A stretch of 64,000 nucleotides of DNA from Hassallia sp050875635 (GTDB lineage: Bacteria > Cyanobacteriota > Cyanobacteriia > Cyanobacteriales > Nostocaceae), in contig NZ_JBPAOH010000025.1 of the NCBI RefSeq assembly GCF_050875635.1, positions 8,695 to 72,694 on the forward strand, written 5' to 3'. The translations under genes and the position numbers were made by a program. The notes below the pieces were generated by a model. It ran no database searches, was not told the DNA's origin, and worked only from the letters and a program-made list of their open reading frames with translations. Shown here one piece after another: positions 46,305-54,265 of the stretch (position 1 is the stretch's first letter; every line of letters begins with the position of its first letter).

Positions 46305-46581
46305 TCAGATTTTTTTTAAACCGCACCTTGAAAAAGTCAGTATAAGAGGAAGTGTAAATTGAAAATAAAGATTAATTTCCCTCTTTAATACAGCTTAACA
46401 GGCAAGGGGGTGATTTCTATTTCTGCTGTTAATTTTTTGAGACTCCCAAAAATCAACCTCTAAAACTAGCGATCGCATAAAACCTACATCCCTAATTCTG
46501 TGCGATCGCCTACAGCTTACCTTAACAATATGAGCGAGTGCGATCGCTTCTGCCATAGGATTATTTATAAATCATTAAGCT

Positions 46582-47253
46582 TTATTGCTTTTTTTTCTCT
46601 AAAGAAGGATTTTGACGATATTTTTCAGCTAAATGATCACTACGAAATTGAAAGCGAAAAACTACCTTGCGATCGCCTGGGTTATCGCGAGTCTTATCAG
46701 CTTCTATTTCTCCACGACCGGCGGCTAATATTTTTTGGCTTAAAGGTACTTGCGTTTGAAAATTCATTTCCGAGAAAATGTACCGATAAACTGAAGCCGA
46801 ACGCAGTAAGCTAAGTTGTAAGTTAGTTTGGTAGTCTCCTTCAGAACTTGTGTGACCTTCTATAACTACGCGGCTAACTTCTTTCTCAAATTCAGGTTTG
46901 GAGAAAATCACCCTGCTGTAAACAGGAATAAAGCCGCGCAGAAAGTCTTTACCTTCGGGTTTCAGTTCGGTACTTCCCTTAGCAAACAAAATCGATTCTT
47001 GGATACTTACATCTCCTGTTTCGGGGTTTACTTTGACATTAATGTTGTTGCTTTTCATTTGTCCCACAACATTGCCAATTACCACTCTTTTTGGTGCATC
47101 TTTCTCTGCTAGCTGGAGTAGCGCAGTGATAAAAAGTAGCATAAAAAACATCAGTAAACCTGACATCAAATCGCCAATAGATAAATAGATGCTAGAATCA
47201 TCATCCTCAGCAATTTCTGATTCCAAAAAATCGCCTTTGGTGAAATCATTCAT
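46582..47253 (-). CDS. ZorB/MotB-like protein with OmpA domain
   Basis: 223 residues. A short acidic cytoplasmic N-terminus leads to one membrane span, SIGDLMSGLLMFFMLLFITALL. Its Asp (about residue 28) is placed like the proton-binding Asp of MotB/ZorB. The periplasmic C-terminal half is OmpA-like: ILFAKGSTELKPEGKDFL, then VIEGHTSSEGDYQTNLQLSLLRS and ILAAGRGE. The TM motif D-LMSGL-x-FF matches ZorB of Zorya anti-phage systems better than flagellar MotB (from memory). It lies 18 bp downstream of the ZorA-like gene. Zorya effectors (ZorC/D or ZorE) are not encoded nearby. Confidence 0.82.
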   Translation of the reverse strand: MNDFTKGDFLESEIAEDDDSSIYLSIGDLMSGLLMFFMLLFITALLQLAEKDAPKRVVIGNVVGQMKSNNINVKVNPETGDVSIQESILFAKGSTELKPEGKDFLRGFIPVYSRVIFSKPEFEKEVSRVVIEGHTSSEGDYQTNLQLSLLRSASVYRYIFSEMNFQTQVPLSQKILAAGRGEIEADKTRDNPGDRKVVFRFQFRSDHLAEKYRQNPSLEKKKQ

Positions 47254-47271
47254 GATGGTTATTCTCGTTAA

Positions 47272-48540
47272 CTATATGTTAGTCTGCTGTTGAAAGGTTG
47301 TATTTGCTTGTGCGATAATGTGGATAATTCCAGTCCGAGTAGCTTGAAGCATTTGCTTTTCTACTTCTGCTCGTCTTTGCAACGCTGTTTCCAATTCCTC
47401 TCTAATTCCTCGGAATGTATCAGCCGCATTTTCTGCACTTGTTTCAAAAGCACTTTGTTGAATTGTCATTCCTTGAATACTTTGCTCGATAGCTCGATTA
47501 ATATCGTGAGCGGTTTGTTCTAAAACACCTTTTGTATCTGTTTGAAATTGACTCAAAGTTTGTTTGAGATTGTTAGCGAAGTCCTGGAGGCTAACTAAAG
47601 TCTCTTTTTGAAAGTTTTGAATTGTGACGATAGAACTTGCCAAATCTTTGTGGAGAGTTAGCACAGCTTCGGAAGCTTGCTGAGTTAATTCTGCACTTTT
47701 ATCTAAGCGATCGCCTATCGGTTCAAATACCTCAATTCGCAAATTTTTAATAAGTTCTTCTAAAACTCTTTGTCCCTGGTTTTCTTGGAGTTCTCTGAGT
47801 TTTTGCTGCTCTTGTAATATTCCTCGCAGTGCTGGTAAAATAACTGACTGCATCTGCTGTCCTACAGCTTCACCAATAGCTTCAGCACTCAAGTTTATCC
47901 CTGTAAACTTGTCTGCTACAAGGCTAAGAACTTGTGCTACTTCATAGTTAGCGTTGTCTGTTGTTTCTATGGCGATCGCTTTCAACTTCTGTCTTAAATC
48001 ATTACGTCGTTTCTGACGTAGCGAATCACATATAAACAAAATTATCGTGAACAAGCTACCAGAACCAAGTCCCATTAAGGAAGTAGAAAAAGCTGTTTTC
48101 ATTCCCACCAATAATTCCTTACTGGAATTCATTAGCTGCTGGGGACTTGTTGTATCTAAATTGATTCCTTGTAATCCTTGTTGAATACCATAAAACGTTC
48201 CCATAAGACCAATCGCAGTACACAAGGTAGTCACAAAGCGCAGGGAACTGCGAGGTATTGGACGCGCTAAAACAGATGGATACTTTATAAGTATGAATTT
48301 GCCATTTTTAATTTGTAGATGTTCGTCTTTCCACTGGTGAAGCTTTAAATTATCCTGTTTTTGAATTTTTTTCGGATTTCTCAAACTCTGAATTGCAGCT
48401 GCTGTTTCTCCGCATTCTGAATACCAATACTGCCATAATGTATAAAGCTCAAGAAGAGTTGCCACAAATAATACAATGGCAGCTGTCCAGTGAAAAGGCT
48501 CGCTCTTCCAAACTATGTCCCAAATTTGTGCTAAATTCAC
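47272..48540 (-). CDS. ZorA/MotA-like proton-channel protein with long coiled-coil tail
   Basis: 422 residues. One span near the N-terminus (FHWTAAIVLFVATLLELYTLW) and a MotA/TolQ/ExbB core with two spans (SLRFVTTLCTAIGLMGTFYGI and MGLGSGSLFTIILFICDSL) form the ion-channel part. Residues ~220-415 are a long cytoplasmic helical tail with coiled-coil heptads (QQKLRELQENQGQRVLEELI). This tail is characteristic of ZorA, where it transmits the motor signal inside the cell. Gene order ZorA-ZorB matches Zorya. No defence effector follows, so this may be a motor pair with another role or one using an unlinked effector. Confidence 0.8.
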   Translation of the reverse strand: MNLAQIWDIVWKSEPFHWTAAIVLFVATLLELYTLWQYWYSECGETAAAIQSLRNPKKIQKQDNLKLHQWKDEHLQIKNGKFILIKYPSVLARPIPRSSLRFVTTLCTAIGLMGTFYGIQQGLQGINLDTTSPQQLMNSSKELLVGMKTAFSTSLMGLGSGSLFTIILFICDSLRQKRRNDLRQKLKAIAIETTDNANYEVAQVLSLVADKFTGINLSAEAIGEAVGQQMQSVILPALRGILQEQQKLRELQENQGQRVLEELIKNLRIEVFEPIGDRLDKSAELTQQASEAVLTLHKDLASSIVTIQNFQKETLVSLQDFANNLKQTLSQFQTDTKGVLEQTAHDINRAIEQSIQGMTIQQSAFETSAENAADTFRGIREELETALQRRAEVEKQMLQATRTGIIHIIAQANTTFQQQTNI

Positions 48541-49253
48541 GCAACACCCCTTGTGATTACTGTAGTTTCAGCCATTAATGCTTTTGCCTTATTTGCTATG
48601 TTGCTTTCAACAAACTTATTTTTCCCACAAATAAGGCTGATCTAACTTTTGCGATCAAATAGCAATTTTTGACGCTGTGAGTGGGTGCGATCGCTTCTCA
48701 ATACTCAAGTGTAAATAAATGCTCCTAAACGTAGTAATTCATATCTTGCACCAACGTGTTAATACTGCTTGAGGTAGTTATAATAAAAACATTTTTTATA
48801 GACTGAGCGCACGAATAAACAAGGATTTGCAGCCTGCGTAGGCAGCCTTTGTTTGTATAGCCTCACCCTTCTAGGGTGTAGGCGCAAGATGTGAGTTCAT
48901 GAAGAAAGAAGGCGATCGGATCGATGTGAAGAAGTACCCACCTTTAAGCATAGGTGGGATTGAAATAAGGACGCTGTATTTTTTCGCCACGTGGGTACTC
49001 AAAATACATCTTTTTAACGTACGGGCACAACGCCCGTTGTGCCCCTACTTTCAACCCAGAACTGAAGTTTTTATTTATACTCCAACTTCGGTTCTTTCTT
49101 CTTGCTTCTTCCTTCTTTGTAAGCGGCTCTATCCCTTAAAATAGAAGCAATGAGCGGTAAACCGCTGACTACGAACTAAGAGTACATTTTACTTAAAAGT
49201 CTAACGTTTAGAAGAGCGTAAAATTTACTGTAGAAATGTTTAATGAAACGTCT
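48541..49253. other. Spacer upstream of the ZorA-like gene with interspersed repeats
   Basis: No supported gene in 713 bp. It contains a degenerate CAAACAAAGG/GCCTACGC repeat (48826-48866), a hairpin at 49023-49044, and a pyrimidine-rich CTTCTTGCTTCTTCC tract. The zorA promoter should be within the first ~250 bp. An 81-codon plus-strand frame at 48899 looks non-coding. Confidence 0.5.
49023..49044. repeat. GGGCACAAC hairpin repeat
   Basis: Arms GGGCACAAC and GTTGTGCCC flank a 4-base loop and end in CCCTAC. A second copy with a 3-base centre lies at 53521-53541. Confidence 0.7.
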
Positions 49254-49688
49254 CTACATTATTTCTGCTAACTTTGACAACAGACTATTTGCTAAATTCA
49301 ATAATTCCATATCATCTATTTCACGAGCATCATAGTTATTTTCGCTACCCGCTAAGACATTTATGACAGCATATAACTTGTCATTTTCTTCGCTCAGGCT
49401 AAGACATTCTTCTAAATTGACTGCTATATCAAACAAAGAACGTTCTCCTAATATCTGCCTCACCCTCACAGCTACATCATCATCACTTACCAAAAATTCT
49501 TTAATCGTGTCTAAAGTTGATTCTTCTCCCCACCTTTCCAACCAATCTCCATGCACATCTTCAACATAAAGATGGACAAAATCAATTCCATAATTTAGCC
49601 AATCCTGCTGCATGTTTCGTGCCGTAGCTAAAGCTTCCGAAAATCTATCTACTTGTTGGTTGCTGTTACTTTCTCGTTGGTTAGGCAT
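49254..49688 (-). CDS. Hypothetical acidic protein
   Basis: 144 residues; I do not recognise the family. It is acidic and mostly helical, without membrane spans or signal peptide. Notable segments are FVHLYVEDVHGDWLERWGEE, LFDIAVNLEECLSLSEENDK and NYDAREIDDMELLNLAN. The frame is uninterrupted, codon use is like neighbouring genes, and it lies 64 bp downstream of another unknown gene on the same strand, so it is likely real and co-transcribed with it. It might be a partner or antidote protein for the upstream gene, which is speculation from size and acidity. Confidence 0.6.
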   Translation of the reverse strand: MPNQRESNSNQQVDRFSEALATARNMQQDWLNYGIDFVHLYVEDVHGDWLERWGEESTLDTIKEFLVSDDDVAVRVRQILGERSLFDIAVNLEECLSLSEENDKLYAVINVLAGSENNYDAREIDDMELLNLANSLLSKLAEIM

Positions 49689-49752
49689 AAATTATGCTAT
49701 AAGTTGATTATTATGTAGGTTTAAAAAAATTAATATTAAAACTTTGACAATC

Positions 49753-50505
49753 TTAAAAATATTTTAAATACTTTCCGCCAGAAAGATAAGCGCTGTTAAA
49801 TAGCGCCACGTTAACTAATTGGTTGATAAAATTAGCTTCTGCCGGATTGTAACTAAAAAACAGTCCTCTCTCTATTTCCCACAAGACAAGTGTATTTTTC
49901 CAATATTGATACTTGTGCTGATTCAATTCTTCTGAGACGCTGGTAACTTGAATACAAAGTGGTTTCTGTTGACTGTTGCTGATAATTAAATCTGTTGCCA
50001 TAGAAAGGTCGGCAATATAACGCTGCCAAAAACTTCCCTCTCGACGGACAATATCTTTAGCTATTAATTTAATAATATCATTATCAGCCCGATTAAACTC
50101 CCCCGCCATTAATTTTTGTCGCCAAATACAAAACTTGGGATCTGTTTCATTTATCCATTTGGGAAAAAGATACTGATACCAATATCTCTCAGTAGGTGTC
50201 ATTTGCGCGAACTTTGCTTGTTGTTCTTCTTCAGTAGGTAAAGATTGAATCACCAACCAAACAGTAGAATCTGCTATCACTTCCAAGAGAAAAGCAAGGA
50301 CAAATGGTTTCGCAGTCAGCGAACCAACTTTTATATCTTTTACCCAACGATTAATTTCATCTAATCTTCTCGCTAAATTGGGGTCTAGCGAGGAGGCTTG
50401 CTCAATGAGAAATTTTAGCTTCTCCTTAATCTCTTTTGCTTGCAAACGATGCCCTAATTTCAATAACAAAAGCTCTATTATAAATTTATACCGATTTGTT
50501 GCCAA
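49753..50505 (-). CDS. Hypothetical protein, possible nuclease-like C-terminus
   Basis: 250 residues; no family recognised with confidence. The N-terminal half is helical (FIIELLLLKLGHRLQAKEIKE, KPFVLAFLLEVIADSTVWLV). The C-terminal part contains SMATDLIISNSQQKPLCIQV, in which an Asp (172) precedes a strand ending Q-x-T (186-188). This spacing resembles the core of PD-(D/E)xK nuclease-like folds, but the lysine is replaced, so catalysis is doubtful. The gene precedes the acidic 144-residue protein on the same strand. It lies between the ZorA/B pair and the repeat array at 50821. Confidence 0.6.
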   Translation of the reverse strand: MATNRYKFIIELLLLKLGHRLQAKEIKEKLKFLIEQASSLDPNLARRLDEINRWVKDIKVGSLTAKPFVLAFLLEVIADSTVWLVIQSLPTEEEQQAKFAQMTPTERYWYQYLFPKWINETDPKFCIWRQKLMAGEFNRADNDIIKLIAKDIVRREGSFWQRYIADLSMATDLIISNSQQKPLCIQVTSVSEELNQHKYQYWKNTLVLWEIERGLFFSYNPAEANFINQLVNVALFNSAYLSGGKYLKYF

Positions 50506-50683
50506 AAAAAATTTCCGTTTAAAAAAAATATATCTTAACGTTGTTCATTGTGAGTTGCGCTTTATTTACCCTCAGGCTGGAAGGGTGGGGCTATACGAAC
50601 AAAGCCCACCTGCGTGGGCTAATTAGTTTTGTAGTTTTGTAGGGTGTGTTATGCCGTAGGCTAACGCACCCTATTAGATTTTC

Positions 50684-50715
50684 GGTGCGTTATGGACTAA
50701 AGTCCATAACGCACC
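50684..50715. repeat. GGTGCGTTATGGACT palindrome
   Basis: Perfect 15-bp arms around a 2-base centre. Together with the flanking AGGGTGTGTTATG and CTAACGCACCCT it forms a compound element. Related copies lie at 22521-22555 and 57554-57580. Confidence 0.75.
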
Positions 50716-50773
50716 CTACCAGATTCAAGCTGCGTGGGCGAGCTTAGACGCATCTTCATATAGAAAAGGTATT

Positions 50774-50950
50774 AGTACAGCATTTTATTAATTTGATCGC
50801 TTTGTTAAATTTGGCAATACCCTGCAATGCCAATGCATCCCGATGCAATGCCAATGCATCCCGATGCAATCTTAATGCATCCCGATGCAATCTTAATGCA
50901 TCCCGATGCAATCTTAATGCATCCCGATGCAATGCCAATGCATCCCCTTG
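50774..50950. repeat. Structured tandem array 1: leader plus six 21-bp units
   Basis: A leader beginning AGTACAGCATTTTATTAATT and ending TTGGCAATACCCTGCAATG is followed by six 21-bp units (50821-50946). Each unit has arms GATGCA and TGCATC separated by 7 bases, then CC to the next unit. Units 3-5 have ATCTTA at the centre, units 1, 2 and 6 ATGCCA. A TGCATTTAAA-type end follows. The leader, the unit length and the CCGATG..ATGCCA skeleton recur in array 2 at 55091. Confidence 0.85.
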
Positions 50951-51260
50951 CATTTAAAAACGCTGCGCTTTTAGGCAAAAGTTTACTTAGTTATGGCGGA
51001 TGTAAACTGACTAACTTGGCAATTTGGGCGCATTTATTGGTAAAATGACGTAAGGATGAGCCTCAGAACCTCGACAATCAGCCTTAATATCGTTATTTAT
51101 CGTAAAAAACCTTGTAAAACTCTCTGCGCCTGGAGCGGCTCTGGGTGAGCTTTAATAATAATACTTCAATCAAGCTTGGATATGAACTTTCAACCATGAG
51201 CCTTATAAACTCATCAAATGCACGGCTTACCAAGTTTGAATTTGGCATTTGGCGTAGCGG

Positions 51261-53402
51261 CTACCCCCATAAAAACCTTATAAGCCTCCCCAGCCAGGAA
51301 TTGCTAGTCTTTTCCTCAGTCGAGGAATTTGTGACATTTTCATGACTAGCGCTCATCTCAGCCCGTAAATATGCCAAATTTTCACGGACAGTAACTGTAT
51401 TTGGATGATTAACCCCCAAAACCCGCTCAGACAGTGCTAAAGCTTGGATATACAGCGGTTCGGCATCACTGTAGCGTCCTTGGTCAGAGTAGAGATAAGC
51501 CAAGTTGTTCAAGCTGGTGGCAACATCGGGATGTTCTTCTCCCAGGAGGCGTTTTCGCAGTGCTAAAGCTTGGATATACAGCGGTTCGGCTTCACTGTAG
51601 CGTCCTTGGGAATAGTAGAGTCCTGCCAAGTTGTTCAAGATCATGGCAACATGGGGATGTTCTTCTCCCAGGAGGCGTTTACACAGTGCTAAAGCTTGGA
51701 TATACAGCGGTTCGGCATCACTGTAGCGTCCTTGGGATTCGTAGAGATTAGCCAAGTCGTTCAAGCTGGTGGCAACATGGGGATGTTCTTCTCCCAGGAG
51801 GCGTTTTCGCAGTGCTAAAGCTTGGATATACAGCGGTTCGGCTTCACTGTAGCGTCCTTGGGATTTGTAGAGTAAAGCCAAGTCGTTCAAGCTGGTGGCA
51901 ACATCGGCATGTTCTTCTCCCAGCAGGCGTTTTCGCAGTGCTAAAGCTTGGATATACAGCGGTTCGGCTTCACTGTAGCGTCCTTGGGAATAGTAGAGAT
52001 AAGCCAAGTTGTTCAAGCTGGTGGCTACATCGGGATGTTCTTCTCCCAGACTGGCTCTGACTACTTCTACACACTGCTTGTACCAAGGTTCTGCGATCGC
52101 ATACAAACCCTGCTCTTCATAGAATCTGCCCAAACCGGAGAAAACCGAAATTAAATCTTCATCACTCACCGCATCAGTGAGATTTTGTGCCACTTCTGTT
52201 AAATGGGGTATGGCATCTTGCACTGACTTGATGTCCTCAAGTGTGGGTGTGTCGGGTATTTCTTCGGCAATTTTTATAAATACAGCCGCAAAATTTCTTC
52301 GTAAGTCATCTGTGTTTTCTAATGCTGCTAACTTTGCCTTGAGAAATTCCCGAATTAAAGGATGTATTTTGTAGCAAGCTTGTTTGTCTGGCAGCCTTTC
52401 AATTAAATAACGCTTGTAAAGTTGTTTTTTGGCTTCGTTAATGTCTAATGTACAATTAAGCAAATCAGTTGCAGATTCTACCCATTTCCAAGATATAACG
52501 TCTGGAGCAAATAAACTCAAATACGCTCCCACACGCTGAGTTATGGGGTTGAGTTGTTGCCAGCTTAATTCAAATGCGGCTTTCACCCCTCGCGTTGAGA
52601 AGTTTATTGCTTCGTCTTCGAGTCGCTGGGCTTGCAGCCTTTGTAACATCTCTGCTAGAGATAAATCTGGATTTTCGAGTAAATACCGCCGTACTAATTG
52701 CAACCCCAAGGGCAGATATCCCAACCATTCGCACAATTTTTCCGCATCAACCGATTTTTCACCATTTAATGTCAGCAATTCCAAAGCTTTATCTGGTGGT
52801 AGTACATTCAGAGGTATTTCCTGCACATTGTCGAGGTTTCGCAAGCGGGTTGTCAGCAATACGCGGAAGCGGTTAGTTGTTGGTAGTAGCGTTTGACAAC
52901 TTTCCCAATTTTCATCAGTCACATCATCTAATACTACCAACACCAGCTTTTCTGCTGGTTGCCAGTTTTGCCAACACCAATCTACCTGTTCTTGAAGAGT
53001 CAGCGGTCTATCTCCCAGTTTTTGCGGTACTTCCTGCATGTATAACTGGACAATCTTTATTATCTCTGCTGCCAGATTCGATTTCGCATTTAACCAGCAA
53101 ATACCCCCAGGATAATCTTTTTCATATCGTAGAGCATATTGCGTCGCGAGTTCGGTTTTGCCGATTCCACCCATACCCGCTATTGCCGAAATTGCCACAG
53201 TACCAGGTTGCTGCAATTTTTTATGCAGCGTGGTGAGTTCCTGTTCTCGTCCAACAAAGTTAGCGACGCCTCGATTAGGAATATATTTTATGGGATTTGC
53301 TGGAGGAGTTCGTTGGGATAGCCCAAAATTGAAATTTGGGTTATTAATGTTGACATTTCCGTCCTTAGTATTTATCCCTTGCCAATTTTCGTCGTTAGTC
53401 AT
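51261..53402 (-). CDS. STAND NTPase: N-terminal amyloid-like motif, NB-ARC, C-terminal TPRs
   Basis: 713 residues from the ATG at 53402. A longer frame to a TTG at 53531 is repeat-derived. Residues 4-27 carry ENWQGIN...NPNFNFG, a G/N-rich motif shared with the upstream gene's C-terminus. The NB-ARC has Walker A GMGGIGKTE (76-84), Walker B LVLVVLDDV (~153-161), sensor RVLLTTR (~179), and the GLPL-like GYLPLGLQLV. From ~430 there are seven or so kinesin-light-chain-type TPRs of 42 residues (GEEHPDVATSLNNLAYLYYS). Such proteins are NLR-like sensors: TPRs detect a ligand, the NTPase oligomerises, and the N-terminus signals. The pair with 53576-54007 fits amyloid-signalling immunity or cell death. 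Confidence 0.9.
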   Translation of the reverse strand: MTNDENWQGINTKDGNVNINNPNFNFGLSQRTPPANPIKYIPNRGVANFVGREQELTTLHKKLQQPGTVAISAIAGMGGIGKTELATQYALRYEKDYPGGICWLNAKSNLAAEIIKIVQLYMQEVPQKLGDRPLTLQEQVDWCWQNWQPAEKLVLVVLDDVTDENWESCQTLLPTTNRFRVLLTTRLRNLDNVQEIPLNVLPPDKALELLTLNGEKSVDAEKLCEWLGYLPLGLQLVRRYLLENPDLSLAEMLQRLQAQRLEDEAINFSTRGVKAAFELSWQQLNPITQRVGAYLSLFAPDVISWKWVESATDLLNCTLDINEAKKQLYKRYLIERLPDKQACYKIHPLIREFLKAKLAALENTDDLRRNFAAVFIKIAEEIPDTPTLEDIKSVQDAIPHLTEVAQNLTDAVSDEDLISVFSGLGRFYEEQGLYAIAEPWYKQCVEVVRASLGEEHPDVATSLNNLAYLYYSQGRYSEAEPLYIQALALRKRLLGEEHADVATSLNDLALLYKSQGRYSEAEPLYIQALALRKRLLGEEHPHVATSLNDLANLYESQGRYSDAEPLYIQALALCKRLLGEEHPHVAMILNNLAGLYYSQGRYSEAEPLYIQALALRKRLLGEEHPDVATSLNNLAYLYSDQGRYSDAEPLYIQALALSERVLGVNHPNTVTVRENLAYLRAEMSASHENVTNSSTEEKTSNSWLGRLIRFLWG
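51430..52060. repeat. 126-bp tandem coding repeats (TPR units)
   Basis: Five consecutive 126-bp units inside the STAND gene, each encoding one 42-residue TPR, are almost identical at DNA level (e.g. GCTAAAGCTTGGATATACAG recurs in each). They differ mainly at a few positions such as CGGCATCAC/CGGCTTCAC and the AATAGTAGAG/GATTCGTAGAG segment. Confidence 0.85.
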
Positions 53403-53520
53403 CAGTGTGTTGGATTTGTTGGGGTTGGAAACCACGCCTACACAAACGAAACCCGCGCAGGCAAGTTTAAGATAGGTATTTACAGCAGATTGCAACAAGG
53501 TTCGGTACAGATTATTGTAA

Positions 53521-53541
53521 GGGCACAACAATGTTGTGCCC
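53521..53541. repeat. GGGCACAAC palindrome
   Basis: Arms GGGCACAAC and GTTGTGCCC with a 3-base centre, followed by CCTACC. It is the same family as 49023-49044. It lies between the effector and STAND genes, within the falsely extended STAND frame. Confidence 0.7.
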
Positions 53542-53575
53542 CTACCTGTGTACCTCCTGCAACCTGAAAAACGCT

Positions 53576-54007
53576 TTATTTGCTGCCAAAGTCGAAATTA
53601 GGTTTATTAATGGTGTTATCTCCGCCCTTAATATTTATCCCTTGCCAATTTTCGTTAATGATTCCTGGGCGTTGTGCCTGCACCATCTGTGTTAAATCTT
53701 GAATAGCCTTTTCTAGTTGAGGATTTGTCTTTGCGGCTTGGTTTACATCATTTCCCAAAGCTTCCACTGCCGCTTTTATCTCTGGATCTGCTTGCGCTGC
53801 TTTCTCTATCTCTAAAACAGCGACACCAATATCTTCTCGCCCTGCTGGTAAAGCTGCTAAAGTCGCTACGGTATCAGGCGATTTAGCTTGCAGCTTTTGT
53901 TTGGCATAATCAAGCCCTGCATCAAAAGCCTTTTCTATACCCCAATCAGCAAACTTGCCGCCTAAATATAGTCCTAGGGCGATCGCACCGGCGGTTAAGG
54001 GTTCCAT
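53576..54007 (-). CDS. Small helical effector-like protein with C-terminal amyloid-like motif
   Basis: 143 residues. The N-terminus MEPLTAGAIALGLYLGGKFA is hydrophobic and glycine-rich, followed by amphipathic helices to about residue 110. This pattern resembles Bell-type membrane-active domains found with bacterial amyloid signalling motifs (recognised by pattern only). The last ~26 residues contain ENWQGIN, then IKGGDN and INKPNFDFG. They nearly duplicate the N-terminus of the STAND protein encoded 173 bp downstream. In known NLR/effector pairs the motif in the sensor templates the fold of the effector motif, which activates its toxic domain. Same strand and close spacing support a functional pair. 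The domain itself is unproven. Confidence 0.75.
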   Translation of the reverse strand: MEPLTAGAIALGLYLGGKFADWGIEKAFDAGLDYAKQKLQAKSPDTVATLAALPAGREDIGVAVLEIEKAAQADPEIKAAVEALGNDVNQAAKTNPQLEKAIQDLTQMVQAQRPGIINENWQGINIKGGDNTINKPNFDFGSK

Positions 54008-54093
54008 AAGCTACTTTCGTAAAGCGCAATTACACAGCATACTACCAGCTTGACTGCGGTAATTTCGGAAATGTTTATATTAAGTTTATATTA

Positions 54094-54233
54094 CAGGACT
54101 TATGCAAGATGACCAAAAAACGAACCACGTTCGCCCTTGGCGTCTCCGACAGGAGAAGACACGTTCGCGTAGCGTCTCCGAAGGAGAAGGACACGAAGTA
54201 ATAAGAGTTTGAGAGGTATTTTGCGTAAGTCTT
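54094..54233. mobile_element. MITE-like element with AGGACTTATGCAA ends
   Basis: Ends AGGACTTATGCAA (54094-54106) and TTGCGTAAGTCTT (54221-54233) are near-perfect inverted repeats. The interior carries the interspersed repeat TTCGCGTAGCGTCTCCGAAG. It is the third member of the family at 40918 and 41208. Confidence 0.55.
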
Positions 54234-54265
54234 ATTTATATTAAACCAGAGCGATCGCCTATTCC

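Larger units (their letters stand above)
50506..51260. other. Repeat-dense spacer with tandem array 1
   Basis: No gene is supported. The spacer carries an AGCCCAC/GTGGGCT hairpin repeat (50597-50628), GTGCGTTATG palindromes (50640-50721), the array leader (50774-50828) and the 21-bp array (50821-50946). About 300 bp with no clear structure follow. Confidence 0.6.

Noticed and set aside
46305..46520. yybP-ykoY manganese riboswitch upstream of the TerC-family gene
   Set aside because: I looked for the conserved GGGGAGTA and CTACC-type elements on the minus strand and did not see them.
46582..48540. Complete Zorya defence system
   Set aside because: No ZorC, ZorD or ZorE-like gene in the flanking sequence; only the AB motor pair is present.
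46582..48540. Flagellar MotAB
   Set aside because: Cyanobacteria lack flagella, and the long coiled-coil tail and TM motif fit ZorAB-like proteins better.
50774..50950. CRISPR array
   Set aside because: Units are contiguous with no unique spacers, and no cas genes are present; the same holds for array 2.
50756..50953. Open frames across array 1 (HRDALRL repeats on the minus strand, MHPDA repeats on the plus strand)
   Set aside because: The 21-bp period lacks stops in several frames on both strands, so openness is automatic; no ribosome-binding site and no known domain.
53403..53531. Upstream extension of the STAND protein to a TTG at 53531
   Set aside because: The extension is encoded by a palindromic repeat and a degenerate intergenic repeat; the motif begins just after the ATG at 53402.
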